From Lepidodermella squamata (taxonomy: Eukaryota > Gastrotricha): 64,000 nucleotides of DNA. The stretch lies in NCBI GenBank assembly GCA_047495785.1, contig JBLDXI010000038.1, positions 682,001 through 746,000 on the forward strand, written 5' to 3'. Below the pieces are notes generated by a model. The model saw nothing but the letters and a program-made list of their open reading frames with translations, did not search any database and was not told the origin of the DNA. The position numbers were made by a program, and so were the translations under genes. This document shows, piece after piece, positions 44,925-55,894 of the stretch. How positions within the stretch are numbered: the stretch's first letter is position 1; each line of letters opens with the position of its first letter.

Positions 44925-45793
44925 TCAAGATTTCGGAAGAGCTAATTTAGGGTCCAATTCGGCCATGATAGCGGCAAGTTCATAACCGTCGCTCCACAGC
45001 GAGATGTTGCATTTCAGTTGTTGTCGAGACCGCGAAGCTTCGCGCTTGAGCAAATCATCGAGTTCAAATCCTCGACGAGCGAAAATTCTGTGACGATCGG
45101 AGGGCAAACTAAGAGCGGCACAGTAGTCGTTTGTTCCATCCCCTACATACCAAATATCGGGTTCGTTGCCTAAACCATAATTTTCGATGATATGGTGAAC
45201 TTCAGATCCTGAAGAAGAAAAATACAGCGTTTTAAACTGAGTGTCTGCTCGTAAATATTGTAATGACGGAAATTACCTTTGCAAATGTGACGTAAACAAA
45301 GTTTAGAAAAGCATGAGCCTGAAGTCGCACGTGATGCCTGTTCTGGGACTGGTATCATCCGCATACAGCCACTCTCGTCAAAAAATCCTTGATTCGCGAT
45401 AATTTGACTGAAAAACTTTCGCAAATTCTTGCTTTCAAGAGCTTGATCAATGAAGAAACCATTGGCATCTGAAAGCACCATTAACTCGTGATCGTTCTGT
45501 TTCCCCAGCGTTTCAATCACTTGGGAAATTCCGGCAGTGAACGGCAATGTTTTCAGCGTGTTACAAATTTCGGTCTTGCCAATGGGATACTTTGATTTCA
45601 AATACTTGAAAATTTCATTTGAATAGTCCAACCAAGTTCCCGAGCTATATTCAACTGGTACATCTTCTCCATTTGTTATTGTCTCGATCACGTGGTAATT
45701 TGTGAAAGCATCGGCTAGAGTGTGGTCGAAGTCGAAAATTACGAGGCGTCTAGGCTTAGAAAACACCTCTTTCATCAAATTCAAAAAATCCAT
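44925..45793 (-). CDS. PHOSPHO1/2-like HAD phosphatase, copy E (divergent)
   Basis: Two exons, 45277-45793 and 44925-45208, joined across a 68-nt intron (45209-45276, GTAATT..CTTCAG, phase 1), about 266 residues. Motif I is DFDHTLADAFTN, motif II MVLSDANGFF, and motif IV YVGDGTNDYCAA, where the other copies have GWND. The Cys-rich segment is CFSKLCLRHICKG. It is the most divergent member of the array in the region after motif I, which in HAD enzymes faces the substrate, so its specificity may differ (inference). Confidence 0.92.
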
Positions 45794-46215
45794 CTAAGAA
45801 ACAAGAGGGCGCCAGTCGATTACAATTATTATTAGTTTGCAATACATTTCTTTTTACTTCAAGCACATGAGAAACTTTGTAGAAACAATGAACATATTTT
45901 TGAATCGGTTTTTTCAGAAAAAAGCGCACACGAAAAACGAAATATGATCGCGGAGAACAAATCGCGACTAGGAGAAATTGATGAGAGAAGGCGATCCGAA
46001 CCGCATGCAAAACTAAGTAAAACCCGCGAATGTAGACAGATCAAATTATTCAATCAACCAGCTAATTTCAAATCTAGCAACCAGCCCGAGGCAATCTGTC
46101 CTTGTCAGATAATTTGTTCTCCGAGACTCCGCGGACACAACGTTGATTCAATTTCTTATAGATGACTTAATCAACAGTCAATAGCTTCACATTACTCTAC
46201 CACAAAACCCAACCG
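45794..46215. other. Intergenic, probable promoter region of copy E
   Basis: No coding signal between two minus-strand genes. It should contain the CNOT7/8-like 3' UTR end and the copy E promoter, but no specific element is recognisable. Confidence 0.35.
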
Positions 46216-47418
46216 TTAAGATTGCGACTGGTCCTTCGGGCTCGGAGACGACTCACCCGCAGCGTTGAGGGCAGTGGATTCGGACTCCGGCGGGCTGCTC
46301 GATAGCGCAGTTTGAGATGACTGAGACGCGCCACCGATCGTTGGAATGTTAACGTCATCACTTTGGCTAGCCCCGTTGCTACCCGTGTCCTTTTCGTCTT
46401 TCTTGGGTAACTCCTTCTCTTTGCTGCCTTCCTTCGAGCTGGCATCTGAGCTTGACGCCGCAGTGTTTGACTCAGCCGCAGCTTTTGCGTTTTCAGCCGC
46501 AGTCTTCGCGGCGGCTGCAGCTGCTGCTGCTGCCGCTGCGTTCTTAGCGTTATTTGCACTGGCCAAAGCCGAAAGAGAAGCAGATGAATTCGAATTGTAA
46601 GAGGTGAGAGAGGGCGGTAAAGAATTCGAGTAAGAAGCAGGGCTCAAGCCATACAGTTGACCACAGTACATCGAATCATCAATATTACCCTCGAAAAACA
46701 GTTGTTTGAGTTTGAAAAACGCTTCACCGGTCATCAATGAGTCGGAACCGGCGGTATGTTGAGGACCCTTACGCTGGATTTCCAAATTGTTCGCGAGTTC
46801 CTGCAAACCACCACGCAACGTACGACAGCTCTTCATGATAAACTTGGCATCGTACAAGAACGGAAAGTAGATTCGCAAGAGCTCGAAGAACTCTTCATCT
46901 GAATCAGGCAGCCGTTGATTGGTCATGATTTTAATCATATAACCAAAATCATAGCCACTGTGAAACGAAAGCCATTTCACCCGCTTAGAAAGAACTAGCC
47001 CAGAGGTGATCAGTAGTTCACAGAAATCATCTGGATGAATACCAGAATGAGCAAGCCGAGGAAATTGAATACCACTGTTTTCCAGGAGTGCTACTGATTG
47101 CACACTGCTCATGTCCGAGGCTTGATTGAAGAAAAAATTGAACTGCCAAGAACAAACAGGTGAAGGGGTTTCTCCGTTTTCGTTAAAAAAAGTTAGGCCG
47201 ATTTGAATGACTTTTGTCAAATCAACGTTGACTTTCATGTTGTAGTATTGATATTCTGCAGCGCTTTTGAATGTACCATACGGCTTGGCAACACAACCGG
47301 GAAATTCAGTATCCATAGCAATGTATGGATAGTCATTCATGATACGACGGATATTTCGAAACTCTTGATACAAATTTTCGTACCACACATCAACGATTGT
47401 GTTGGGGCTATAGGTCAT
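46216..47418 (-). CDS. CCR4-NOT deadenylase subunit (CNOT7/CNOT8, CAF1)
   Basis: A DEDD-family 3'-5' exoribonuclease that shortens poly(A) tails as part of the CCR4-NOT complex. It is a single uninterrupted exon of 400 codons. The ~270-residue catalytic domain has Asp36/Glu38 in YIAMDTEFPG, the middle Asp in FHSGYDFGYM, and the last Asp with its His in QHTAGSDSLMTG, so all four catalytic acids are present. It starts directly with the conserved region (SPNTIVDVWYENL). After the family's usual end near SMYCGQLYGL, this protein has an extra ~130-residue tail. The tail holds Ser/Asn-rich sequence, an alanine run near residue 290-310 and acidic/Ser-rich segments. Such a tail is unusual for the family and low complexity; it could bind partners or be species-specific expansion. 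The animal has one visible copy here; orthology to CNOT7 or CNOT8 cannot be separated. Confidence 0.95.
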   Translation of the reverse strand: MTYSPNTIVDVWYENLYQEFRNIRRIMNDYPYIAMDTEFPGCVAKPYGTFKSAAEYQYYNMKVNVDLTKVIQIGLTFFNENGETPSPVCSWQFNFFFNQASDMSSVQSVALLENSGIQFPRLAHSGIHPDDFCELLITSGLVLSKRVKWLSFHSGYDFGYMIKIMTNQRLPDSDEEFFELLRIYFPFLYDAKFIMKSCRTLRGGLQELANNLEIQRKGPQHTAGSDSLMTGEAFFKLKQLFFEGNIDDSMYCGQLYGLSPASYSNSLPPSLTSYNSNSSASLSALASANNAKNAAAAAAAAAAAKTAAENAKAAAESNTAASSSDASSKEGSKEKELPKKDEKDTGSNGASQSDDVNIPTIGGASQSSQTALSSSPPESESTALNAAGESSPSPKDQSQS

Positions 47419-48260
47419 TTTTTAAAATGATTTTCAGCTTTTATTAAAAAATTCTAAAAGAAGAAATAAATCAAATAATCTCTCAGGTAGAAAACAGTTA
47501 CAGATAACAAGATGAGTTGGTAGCCATAGATGGATAAATTCAATCATTATTCACTAAAGATTACTAAAATAGATCTGAAGATTGCTTTAAGAACTAAGGC
47601 ATAACGCATACATGCCGACCAATTAACGGTCAACGTTCAGCTAGTAAGGGATGTAAATCTACAACTTAAATCTTGAATAAATCTAGAGCAAAAGTAACGT
47701 TGCTTGCCAATTACTCTTTTATCAGTGCTACAAGGCAAATAAAACATAAGCGACAACCTAAATGTGAAGGGTATAGGGTATAGTGGCAGGTGCCAGAAGA
47801 ATGTAGATAGCCAATTGAGTGAACGAGACAAGGAACGCTAGAGACAAATAAAACAGGTCAAAATCTAAACTTAGAAGTTTACTGCGAGCATACGCATACA
47901 TCAACGATTAACGGAAACGGGAAACGATTGGGCTAGGGGCTTGTTTGCATATTCACCGTAGCCATGCCAGCATTGAAGTCCTATATGCACTCTCGGCTTT
48001 AGCAACTTAAAACTTAGGGTGAGGTGAAAGATGCAAGAAGCTCGAAACTCGAAACTCAGCTTCGATCTCATAAGTCGGGCGGGGGCTACTGTCAAAACTT
48101 CATTATTTCGTTTTTGCGCTAAGATTTATTTTTCATACATGTTTATATTAAAATTATACAGAAAATAGACGTGTTAACTTTTAAAAAGCTTTACATTTTA
48201 CGGTAATTAATTTTTATAAATTCTCTGGATATCGAGGGTGTGGGAGCTCGTCATTTCCCG
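47419..48260. other. No gene recognised
   Basis: Upstream region of the CNOT7/8-like gene up to the large transposon. No coding signal or named promoter motif seen. Confidence 0.35.
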
Positions 48261-48293
48261 GGATCACCTAGGTCGTTGAAGTTAGCCAGAACC

Positions 48294-50590
48294 GGTGTGT
48301 ACCGAACTTAGCCAGAACGTGAAGCCGGTGAGCTATGGTCTCAAACCCGACTTGGCTGAAGATAGCTGATCGAGCTGAGTTGGCTAATGGAAAGAATTAC
48401 TCAAAAAGTCGTTTCCAAACAAATGATATGTCAGGTTAAAGTGGGAGACAGGGTACCCGGCACGCGGCGAGCACTTTAAACCTGTTTTTCTCGAGTTAGA
48501 AGCGTTTTAAAAATAAAATAAAATAATATTTATATATTATTCGGCGAGATTATTCGGGCATTGCCTCTTGTAAATAATTCTCCAAACTAGTCTTTTGGTA
48601 GCTTTCTTGCTACGACGGCGTTTGTGGGCTTCGCTGAGTGAGTGGAAAAGCCACCTGGGCGCTGATGCCTGGGCCCTGGAGAAACAGTCAGCAATAACTA
48701 GAGTACCAGGGGTAGGGATTTCAATTAAGTAGTTAGTAAACCAGTTCAAACTTTCCTAGAGCGTAAGCTCGCGATTTTCTCACAAGCTCCGCCTTATGGC
48801 GAAAGCTTGAGTCCGTCAGGGCGAGGAGAAATCGTAATTCCTGATCCTGATCCTGATCCTGAGATAATTTTTTTGAGCTATAATTTATTCAATTAGCTCA
48901 GATTGCATTTTTCGCCGTTTTTCGCCCGACATTTGTTGCTAGGGCGACGTTTTGAGGTTGCATACCGAGTTTTTAATGCTCAGGTCAGCGGCTAAGACAG
49001 CATTCAGTCCTAATTAATAGGAGCAATATGAATCTTGCATTTTGCAGACGTCTTCCATAGAAAATCATGATATCACGCTCTCTCATCCTGTTTTACTTGT
49101 GTTTTGGTTGATTATATGGAAAGTTCAACACTTTTACTATATTAGCAGCTTTACTCCGACGTCATTTGGCTTACAGCCAGAACCTATGGTGGTAAACCAG
49201 AGCATTTATCTGAAGTTCTGAAGACTATAAGAGCATTATAAGCTCTTTCTTTATTCACCTGTATATTTTTTCTTGATTTCATGTAGCCAAAAACATTGCA
49301 GCCAGCTAGAAAACAGTCGATTGCCTACTATCGTTTTTGCTACTGCAAATTCGCCCATCCGGAACCTTAGCTATGTAGCCGGAACGCTTAGCTGACTTCC
49401 TAGACACTTATTTTGCAACGCTAGTGCAGATTTTATCTATTCCAATGCTTAGCGCTGTTATTAGGCACGCCGGAACGACGGGTTAGACCTGGTTTGTTGC
49501 AGGATGTCCTCAAACAGTTAGCGTTGAACAATCGTCCATCCAGACCCTTAGCTGGTGAGCCGGAACGTTTAGCTGAAGCTGTCAGCACTTGAACTACTTT
49601 ATTTTATCAAAATTGATACTTGTATGCGCTGAATTATGTGTTTTGCTGCTTCTAAATCGCAGGCCGCAGCTACCAAATGCTCAAACATGTGATGTCAGCT
49701 AGCTCAGCCTTTAGCTCGGTAGCTCAAAAGTCTGAATGAAATTATTATCACTTTTCCCTATGATCTGCATCTTTGTATGTATTTTAAAGCGTAAAACGCG
49801 CTGAATGATAGAGTTGACCGGGTATATAACTCCGTCAGTTAGCTGAACTTGATGCTGATGAGCGAGCAGCATTTCTATATATCAAAATTGAAGTCTCATG
49901 TGATTTTAGACGTTAGACGTTAGAATTGAAACAAGAATTGCGTTGATTGATTCAATTTTCAGCTTCTTAGAGCTTTTAGAGTTTTAAAAGAGTTTGTGTT
50001 GGTATCACATTAATTTATCTTCATAATTGGTCGATGGATGCACACGATGACTGCCAGGTATGCAGTTTCTAGATGTTTTTGAATTTCTTATTTATTTATT
50101 TTACTCAGAGCATAATATGAACCGGATGCTCTCTATCATTGGCGTTGATCAAAGCTTGTTTTTTTCCTTCGCGTTGCCGCATGAAGAAGAAATCAGCAAA
50201 AAAAGAAATTTCAGGTATCAACAATTATTGCTCAATTTAATACGGCTTTATTCTGCCCTGCTTAGACTTCTGCTAATCACCAGTTAACGATGCGGCGAAA
50301 ATACTTGAATAGAGGTAACGGCAAACTTGATGTCGAGTTTTGATTTCATTTTTCTGCATTTTCAGGTCTCATTTTCGAATTTGACATCCTTGATGTCTGC
50401 CGCCTAACATCGGCAATAAGCTGACTTTTTAACGGAAACTTATCGTATTTACCGCCATTTTAATTCGAGCTTTTGACTGCATTCCTGGTCATATGTTTCA
50501 ATTTCCCAATAAAGCGTATGAAAAGAACACTTTTGTTACGAAAAATGCAAATTTATTTGATCGGCACAGTAAGAATTGGCGTAAAAAATC
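48294..50590. repeat. Left subterminal region with repeated GGAAC-TTAGCTG motifs
   Basis: Contains no gene. Motifs of the type GCCGGAACGCTTAGCTGA recur (near 49361, 49375, 49540, 49560), and a short CTGATC tandem lies at 48838-48860. Subterminal motif clusters are often transposase binding sites; that function is inferred. Confidence 0.5.
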
Positions 50591-50617
50591 ATGCAAATTA
50601 ATGAGGTGGCACTGGGA

Positions 50618-53600
50618 TTAACCTCCCTTTTTGTAGGCTTTCACTGGTTTTATAGGTTGTGGCGTGGCGATATCGGATTGCTCACGTTGCTTTTTCCGGC
50701 TCATGCGACCAGGTTGAATAGGCGTGTCTTCTGGCGCCTGTTCGATCTCCTCAAGCGGCAACTCGACATCAATGTATCTGTACTCTACCCCCGCCAGTTC
50801 GATGAGAGGGCCGATAGCAGCCGGCTGGTTTGAATCATCACCGCGCCGCCGAACGCTGTAGTAATGTTGGCCGGTGATGTCGATTACCAAGTGACGGTAC
50901 TCCGCGACCTCAGCATTTGCGATGCGAAACTATTCAAGAAACATTATTAGTCAAGTCAGGCGTAAAAATCTCGATGCACTCACAACAACAGCGGTGAGAT
51001 CGGGGGCATAAACTACCAGGTTGGTCCTGTTGGGCAACGACAAGGCCTTCACTTCATTATGGTCTGCGAAATTACCACGGCTTGTGCGAACACGCTCAAC
51101 ATGTTCGTCGAATTGGATGAAATTCTCGACCTCGTCGACATCGAATAGGTCTGCATTTAAGAACATCTCGGGGTATTCGCTTGGAAATTGGCACACAGCT
51201 CGCGATATTGCATGAAGGAGGCTTCGTCTCCATTGTCCTGATCAGCATAAGCACGATACATGCAACTTCTGAAAATGGAAAATGAAATGAAAAATGTAAA
51301 ACGATGAAATTATCAGCTAAAGTACCCATCAGCACCAACAATTCGAAGTTCGAATTTTTTCTTGGAAAGTAAGTTGGCGATTTCGAACAATCCGTCAGGT
51401 AGGCCTGGAATCGCTTTCAGCTTTTTCGAATAAGCATGGTCAGCTGTTGGTTTTTCGATTTTCTCGTCCTTATCACCCTTTTTCTTTTCCACTTCTCCAA
51501 TTAGCTCCACCATTTTCTCATAGACGCCTTCGTAATAACGGGATTTGGTCTTCGGCTTTGACTTCTGCCACTGAGCAGTCAGCTTTTCGGTCTCCTCCAC
51601 CGTTAAATCTTCGATTCGAGACGGTTTCGGCGCGGCTGGCTTGGTCGTATCGTTTTTTGTCGGCTGCTCGTTTCCGACTTCGATTTCAGACCTGATTACG
51701 TTGCGGTGCTTGGTTTGAAAGGCCGTGGAGTCAGTTAAAACTTTGAAGAACACTAGCATGGTGAGGCTGGCATTTTCGCGCAAGATCTCATACACTTTGC
51801 TTAGACACAAATGCAGACGGTGATTGAAAGCTGAATTCTTGCGCTGATTAAACATGCTTTCCTGCGCGGCATTCGCGTAACGTGTCGCTCCGTCCGGTTG
51901 TCGAAATGTCCGACCAGGCGACGCAGCCCCGGTTTTAGATGGGTACCGAATTCCCGCGCAAACGAAGGGCAACAAGGGGGCAAAAACGTCGCGGATATGC
52001 TCGAATGCTACAGGTAAGTAAAGCGGGTTAGCCTCCTGCGACTGGAGCGATTGTTGATTGGGATTCGATAGACCATGCTGTTCACGCAATTCATCAATTT
52101 TTTGGCTACACAGGATAGCAAACGGCGAAATTTTCTTCAGCGGACCAGCCTCAGTGGAGATGAAAGTTTCCTGCGTGTCCGGCAACTCCCCGTCTTCTTC
52201 AGGCTGCGATTGAGCAATAAACTCATCGGAAACCAGTTTGTCGTAATCGACCGTGTCAGGTTTATCGAATTCTGCAATTTTCTGTTTCAGGCTGTCGAGG
52301 GCGCCGGGGACGATAAAATTCAAGCCAAATACGAGATAAATCAGTCCATAAATTTCGATAGCCTCGTCTAAGGTGGTGGCGTTTTGGAGAGCGCCGAAAG
52401 CGGTTAGAGCAATCTTTTTGACGTGTTTGGCAGATTTGGGAGATTTTCGCGCCAAAAATCGTGCCATTGCTGCCATGACATGCGAACAACACAGGTAAAT
52501 CAGGGTGATTAGCTTCAGTTGTTCGTTGCTACAACCGTTTTGCAGGAAATGGAGCAGTTTGGATAAGAAGTCCAACAAATTTGATCGGTTGAAAGCCTTG
52601 ATTATGCCATGCATGGAGGCGTAGCAAAAATCGATGATAATAGCACGTGGTCGCTGAACAGACTGGCCATTTTTCTTCGTTATGGCATCCCACCACATGC
52701 AGAAAAACGCATCGAATTCGTTGGCAGTGTGGGAGGTGGTGATAAGCTCGGCGCAGGCGAACGTTGGCAGGTTTGTTTCTTTCCCGTTAGCGCGAACATT
52801 AACGCTCTCAGACCACGTCAACGTATAATAAAGCGATTTATTATAGTCAGGATCGAACTTCCAAAGCGATCCGGTTCCGTCAAACTGCATGATAGGCCGA
52901 GGAAAGGGTCTAGTGGCTATTTTGCCGTAGGCCTCGAGCATCTCGTCCGTGAATAGGACCAAATGGAACCGGTCGCCGTCGCCAATATCTCGAATGTAAG
53001 GTTTTCCCTCGCTTTGCTCCTCTTTCCGACGCAACAGCATGTCAATGGTCTTGTCAGGATGTAGTCGATCTTTCAGGCTCATTTCGCTATGTGCTTTCTG
53101 ATAAGTGGACAACGCGTGACTTTCGCCAAATCGCTCGGCCATCAGATTTTTCACCTGCTCGAATTTCATTAGTAAGCTATGAATCAAATAATTATCAATA
53201 GCTAATTATACCTTATCAGGCTGTTCCGTTTCCAACAATTTTTTGGCTTCTAGTCTGATAGCTCCTTTCAGCGGACGCCGGATCGGATCTTCAGGTGGGT
53301 GGTTAGGCTCTCCAATACGCTGAAAGTGAAATTCCTTGTGACACAGCTTTTCCTCCTCCTCAAAGTCAGCCGTGATGATGAATTTTTCCGGACACTTGGA
53401 AACCGAACAATGCGCATTTATAACGATTGCCGGATCCAATGTTTTGCGAATTGATTGATTTGAGACTGAAATGGCGCATATTTGCCGCAACTTCTCTTCT
53501 AGCAGCTGATCATCTCGACCCCCTTGTTCAACTTCGAGCTTGGCTGTATGGCGCATGTATTCCTGCCAGCTTCGATTTAACACGTGGCCGTAAGTCTCGC

Positions 53601-54001
53601 CCAGTTCGAGAATGGTTGCCGTTTTTTTCCCGGTTTTCTTCATTTTGCTTGGATAGAAAGTCTGCCACCCTATCTTCCTCAACAACAATGCTGATCGTCG
53701 TCACGGCTGGGTTATTTGCTTGCTCGGTTGATTCGGACGGCATTGATTCAGCTGCGGTCACATCGCTGGACGACCGCTCGATTACGATCAAATGATTGGC
53801 TTTCAGGCGATTGTAGATGTGTTTACGATTTCTTTTCGTATTGGCATCTTTGCCCCAACCACGACCGATCAAGCGGCCCACGCATGACTCAGCCCTGCTG
53901 TGACCATCGCCAGCCGGGATCTTGTCCAAATTTTGCGAGGAAAGCCAGCGTTTAGCTTTGTCGATTATAATTGGGTCAGTATCTTTAATTTCGACTGGCA
54001 T
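50618..54001 (-). pseudogene. MULE-like DDE transposase, four exons, two frameshifts
   Basis: Exons by GT..AG and reading frame: 54001-53212, 53154-51326, 51268-50984, 50929-50618; introns of 57, 57 and 54 nt. The product would be about 1,070 residues. The N-terminal domain has AKRWLSSQNLDKIPAGDGHS and RNRKHIYNRL (DNA-binding candidate). The middle is a CSVSKCP segment and IRRPLKGAIRLEAKK. The catalytic core has the first Asp in MQFDGTGSLW, the second in IIIDFCYASMHGIIKAFN, then CCSHVMAAM (the C-x2-H of Mutator-like enzymes), with a Glu candidate in DEAIEIY. The tail is basic (MSRKKQREQ). Exon 1 changes frame near a 7-A run (53622-53628), and exon 3 changes frame near 51165-51190, while all splice sites are intact. 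Similar proteins occur in cnidarian and fish genomes as I recall; superfamily placement rests on the motifs and the 9-bp duplication. Confidence 0.75.
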
Positions 54002-54146
54002 CTAAAGGAAAATCAATATTTTCGAAAATGGCTCGTCATATTTTCTCAAAGCTCGATCAATCAAGAATCATACATTTTCTCGGTAATATCATTCGCCTCA
54101 TCTCACTCATTTTTTCAACACAAAAACCATTTTTCAGGTTAACTTT

Positions 54147-54758
54147 TCATTCCCTTCTTTCGCGCTTCCGCTTCTGAGCTTCTGAAAACTGCCGCATACG
54201 ATCTAGATCCTGTTGCGAAGCCTTAAGGTGGTCGATTGAAACGCTGATCTCACAGCCAGGACAAGTATCGTCCCATTTCAACGTACGGCCGCAACGGTAG
54301 CATTTTTGTGCTTCTTCGTCGACGAAATCTGGCGACGGCGGGTTTGCATGGACTCTTATACCCGGTCCAAGTTCGAAGGACTCCTATTGGAACATCGGCT
54401 TCTATTGAATACCCATCGACCAATTGTTAGAACTCACGCTAAAGGAAAAATCCGATTTGGTCGGACTAATAGGCTGCGCAGGACCGATAGGATTCGTAGG
54501 ACTGCTGGGCTGCGTAGGTTCGATTGTATTTGAACCTACGGTCTTTTCGATCATGCCGCTGGCTGCTAGGCGATTGTACACCTGTTTTCTGTTCTTCTTT
54601 CTGTTAAAATTTGGTCCAAATGTCTCAGCAATTAACCGGCCAACAAACGACTGGGGCCTTGTGTGGCCATCGCCAGCCGGTATTTTTTCCGGATTTCGAG
54701 AATCGAGCCAGCTTTTAGCTAGCTTAATGAACTCAGCATCGAGTATAAAAGTTTGCAT
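54147..54758 (-). pseudogene. Accessory ORF: transposase N-domain paralogue plus zinc ribbon
   Basis: Starts MQTFILDAEFIKLAKSWLDS. Its first ~75 residues parallel the N-terminal domain of the transposase next door: NPEKIPAGDGHTRPQSFVGR against NLDKIPAGDGHSRAESCVGR, and RKKNRKQVYNRL against TKRNRKHIYNRL. A Pro/Ser/Thr linker follows. The frame then has two TAG codons 18 nt apart (54402-54404 and 54384-54386). Beyond them it continues, in the same frame, into a zinc ribbon CYRCGRTLKW...CPGCE (CX2C-X9-CX2C) and a charged helix ending in KRKRERRE with TGA at 54147. Both TAGs could be CAG codons after a C-to-T change. It ends about 145 bp before the transposase start. Either a broken accessory gene, or a shorter active protein of 118 residues. 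A role as repressor or partner of the transposase is inference from domain sharing only. Confidence 0.65.
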
Positions 54759-55356
54759 GACTATTAAAAAAGAAGTTGATATCGATATAACTATATCAGA
54801 ACGTCTGGATCTTTTGAAACAACCATATGAAGATGAAATATTCGAAAAAAAACAACTTCTGCTAGCAATTTTTTCTCGTAATGCGTCCGCCTTAAGAATA
54901 AAGCCGAAAGCAAAAATGTTCAACAAAATGTGTCTTTTTTCGGGGCTGGAATTATTTCGGATAAACCAAATCTGTCGCCCAGAATTAAATAAGTGCGCCC
55001 CTTTTCAAACGTCGCCCCAAAATTAAATAAGTGCGCACACATAGTAAATAACGTCGCCCCTGTTGCGTAATCGCCGCCCACAAAATTTAAATGTGCGCCC
55101 CAAGTGCGCGCCTTAAAATAAAACAGCGGTCAATGCGTGAATGCTGGTTTTCTCGGCTTGAATGCTAGATCACCTTTTTTTTTACCAAACATGCGAATAG
55201 TTTAATGGAAGCGGAAGATAGCGGCCCGTCGTCGACGCATCTTTCAGTTCAGATTACTTGAAATTAGTCCTAAGGCTGAAATGGTATTTTCTGATGAGAA
55301 ATCTTACAACCGATCGTTAGGGCTAATGGCTAACTGCATTTTTAAGACCAGGGAAT

Positions 55357-55505
55357 TGAGACCCGTCAAGCGGTCTCCGCCCTATAGATATATCTCCACC
55401 TTCATAGTCACTATAGAAGACAGCGGCTGACGAATAATTATGATACACCTCGTTTCAAATGAAATTTGAAAATAAGACGGGGCCAAAATCGCTTGACGTT
55501 TCTCA
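55357..55505. mobile_element. Small MITE, family M2, copy 2
   Basis: 149 bp with inverted ends (TGAGACCCGTCAAGCGGTCT at 55357; the complement of TGAGAAACGTCAAGCGATTT ends at 55505). Diverged relative of 10553-10688. Nested in the P-like element, outside its coding exons. Confidence 0.6.
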
Positions 55506-55894
55506 GTTATTCTGGGGGATAGCTCGTCATATAGCATACGTATAGATAATAGAAAATAATATCGCATATTGCTGATTTCTTGAAAAAAAAAATCCTAGGA
55601 TAAGTTGTAAGCTGTTGATTTGTTGTTGCAGCTGTAGGTAGCGCGTTTATGGCGACCCAGTTAATGACCGGACACGGTCCGGCTCATCACGCAGCTAGTA
55701 GCTAAACCTTGGAGGAATAGAGATGGAGTGAGCACTGCCTCGTATCAACGCGCACTATCGTCTGACAAAGGCCGAGTGGCGCAGCAGGGCGCCCGCTCGC
55801 CTCGATCACGTGACACACTTTAACAGCCAATCAGCTCTCTAGCGTCCCTAGTTTTTGCTATGTAACACACGCATTTACGAAAACATAGCTTTAT

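Noticed and set aside
48836-48862. Short CTGATC tandem as a possible CRISPR or satellite
   Set aside because: Only a few units without spacers; an ordinary microsatellite. No CRISPR array exists in the window.
53615-53630. Programmed ribosomal frameshift at the A-run in the transposase
   Set aside because: The A AAA AAC heptamer is in the right register for a -1 shift, but the downstream coding frame needs +1 (or -2). A second unrelated frame change occurs in exon 3, so indels are likelier.
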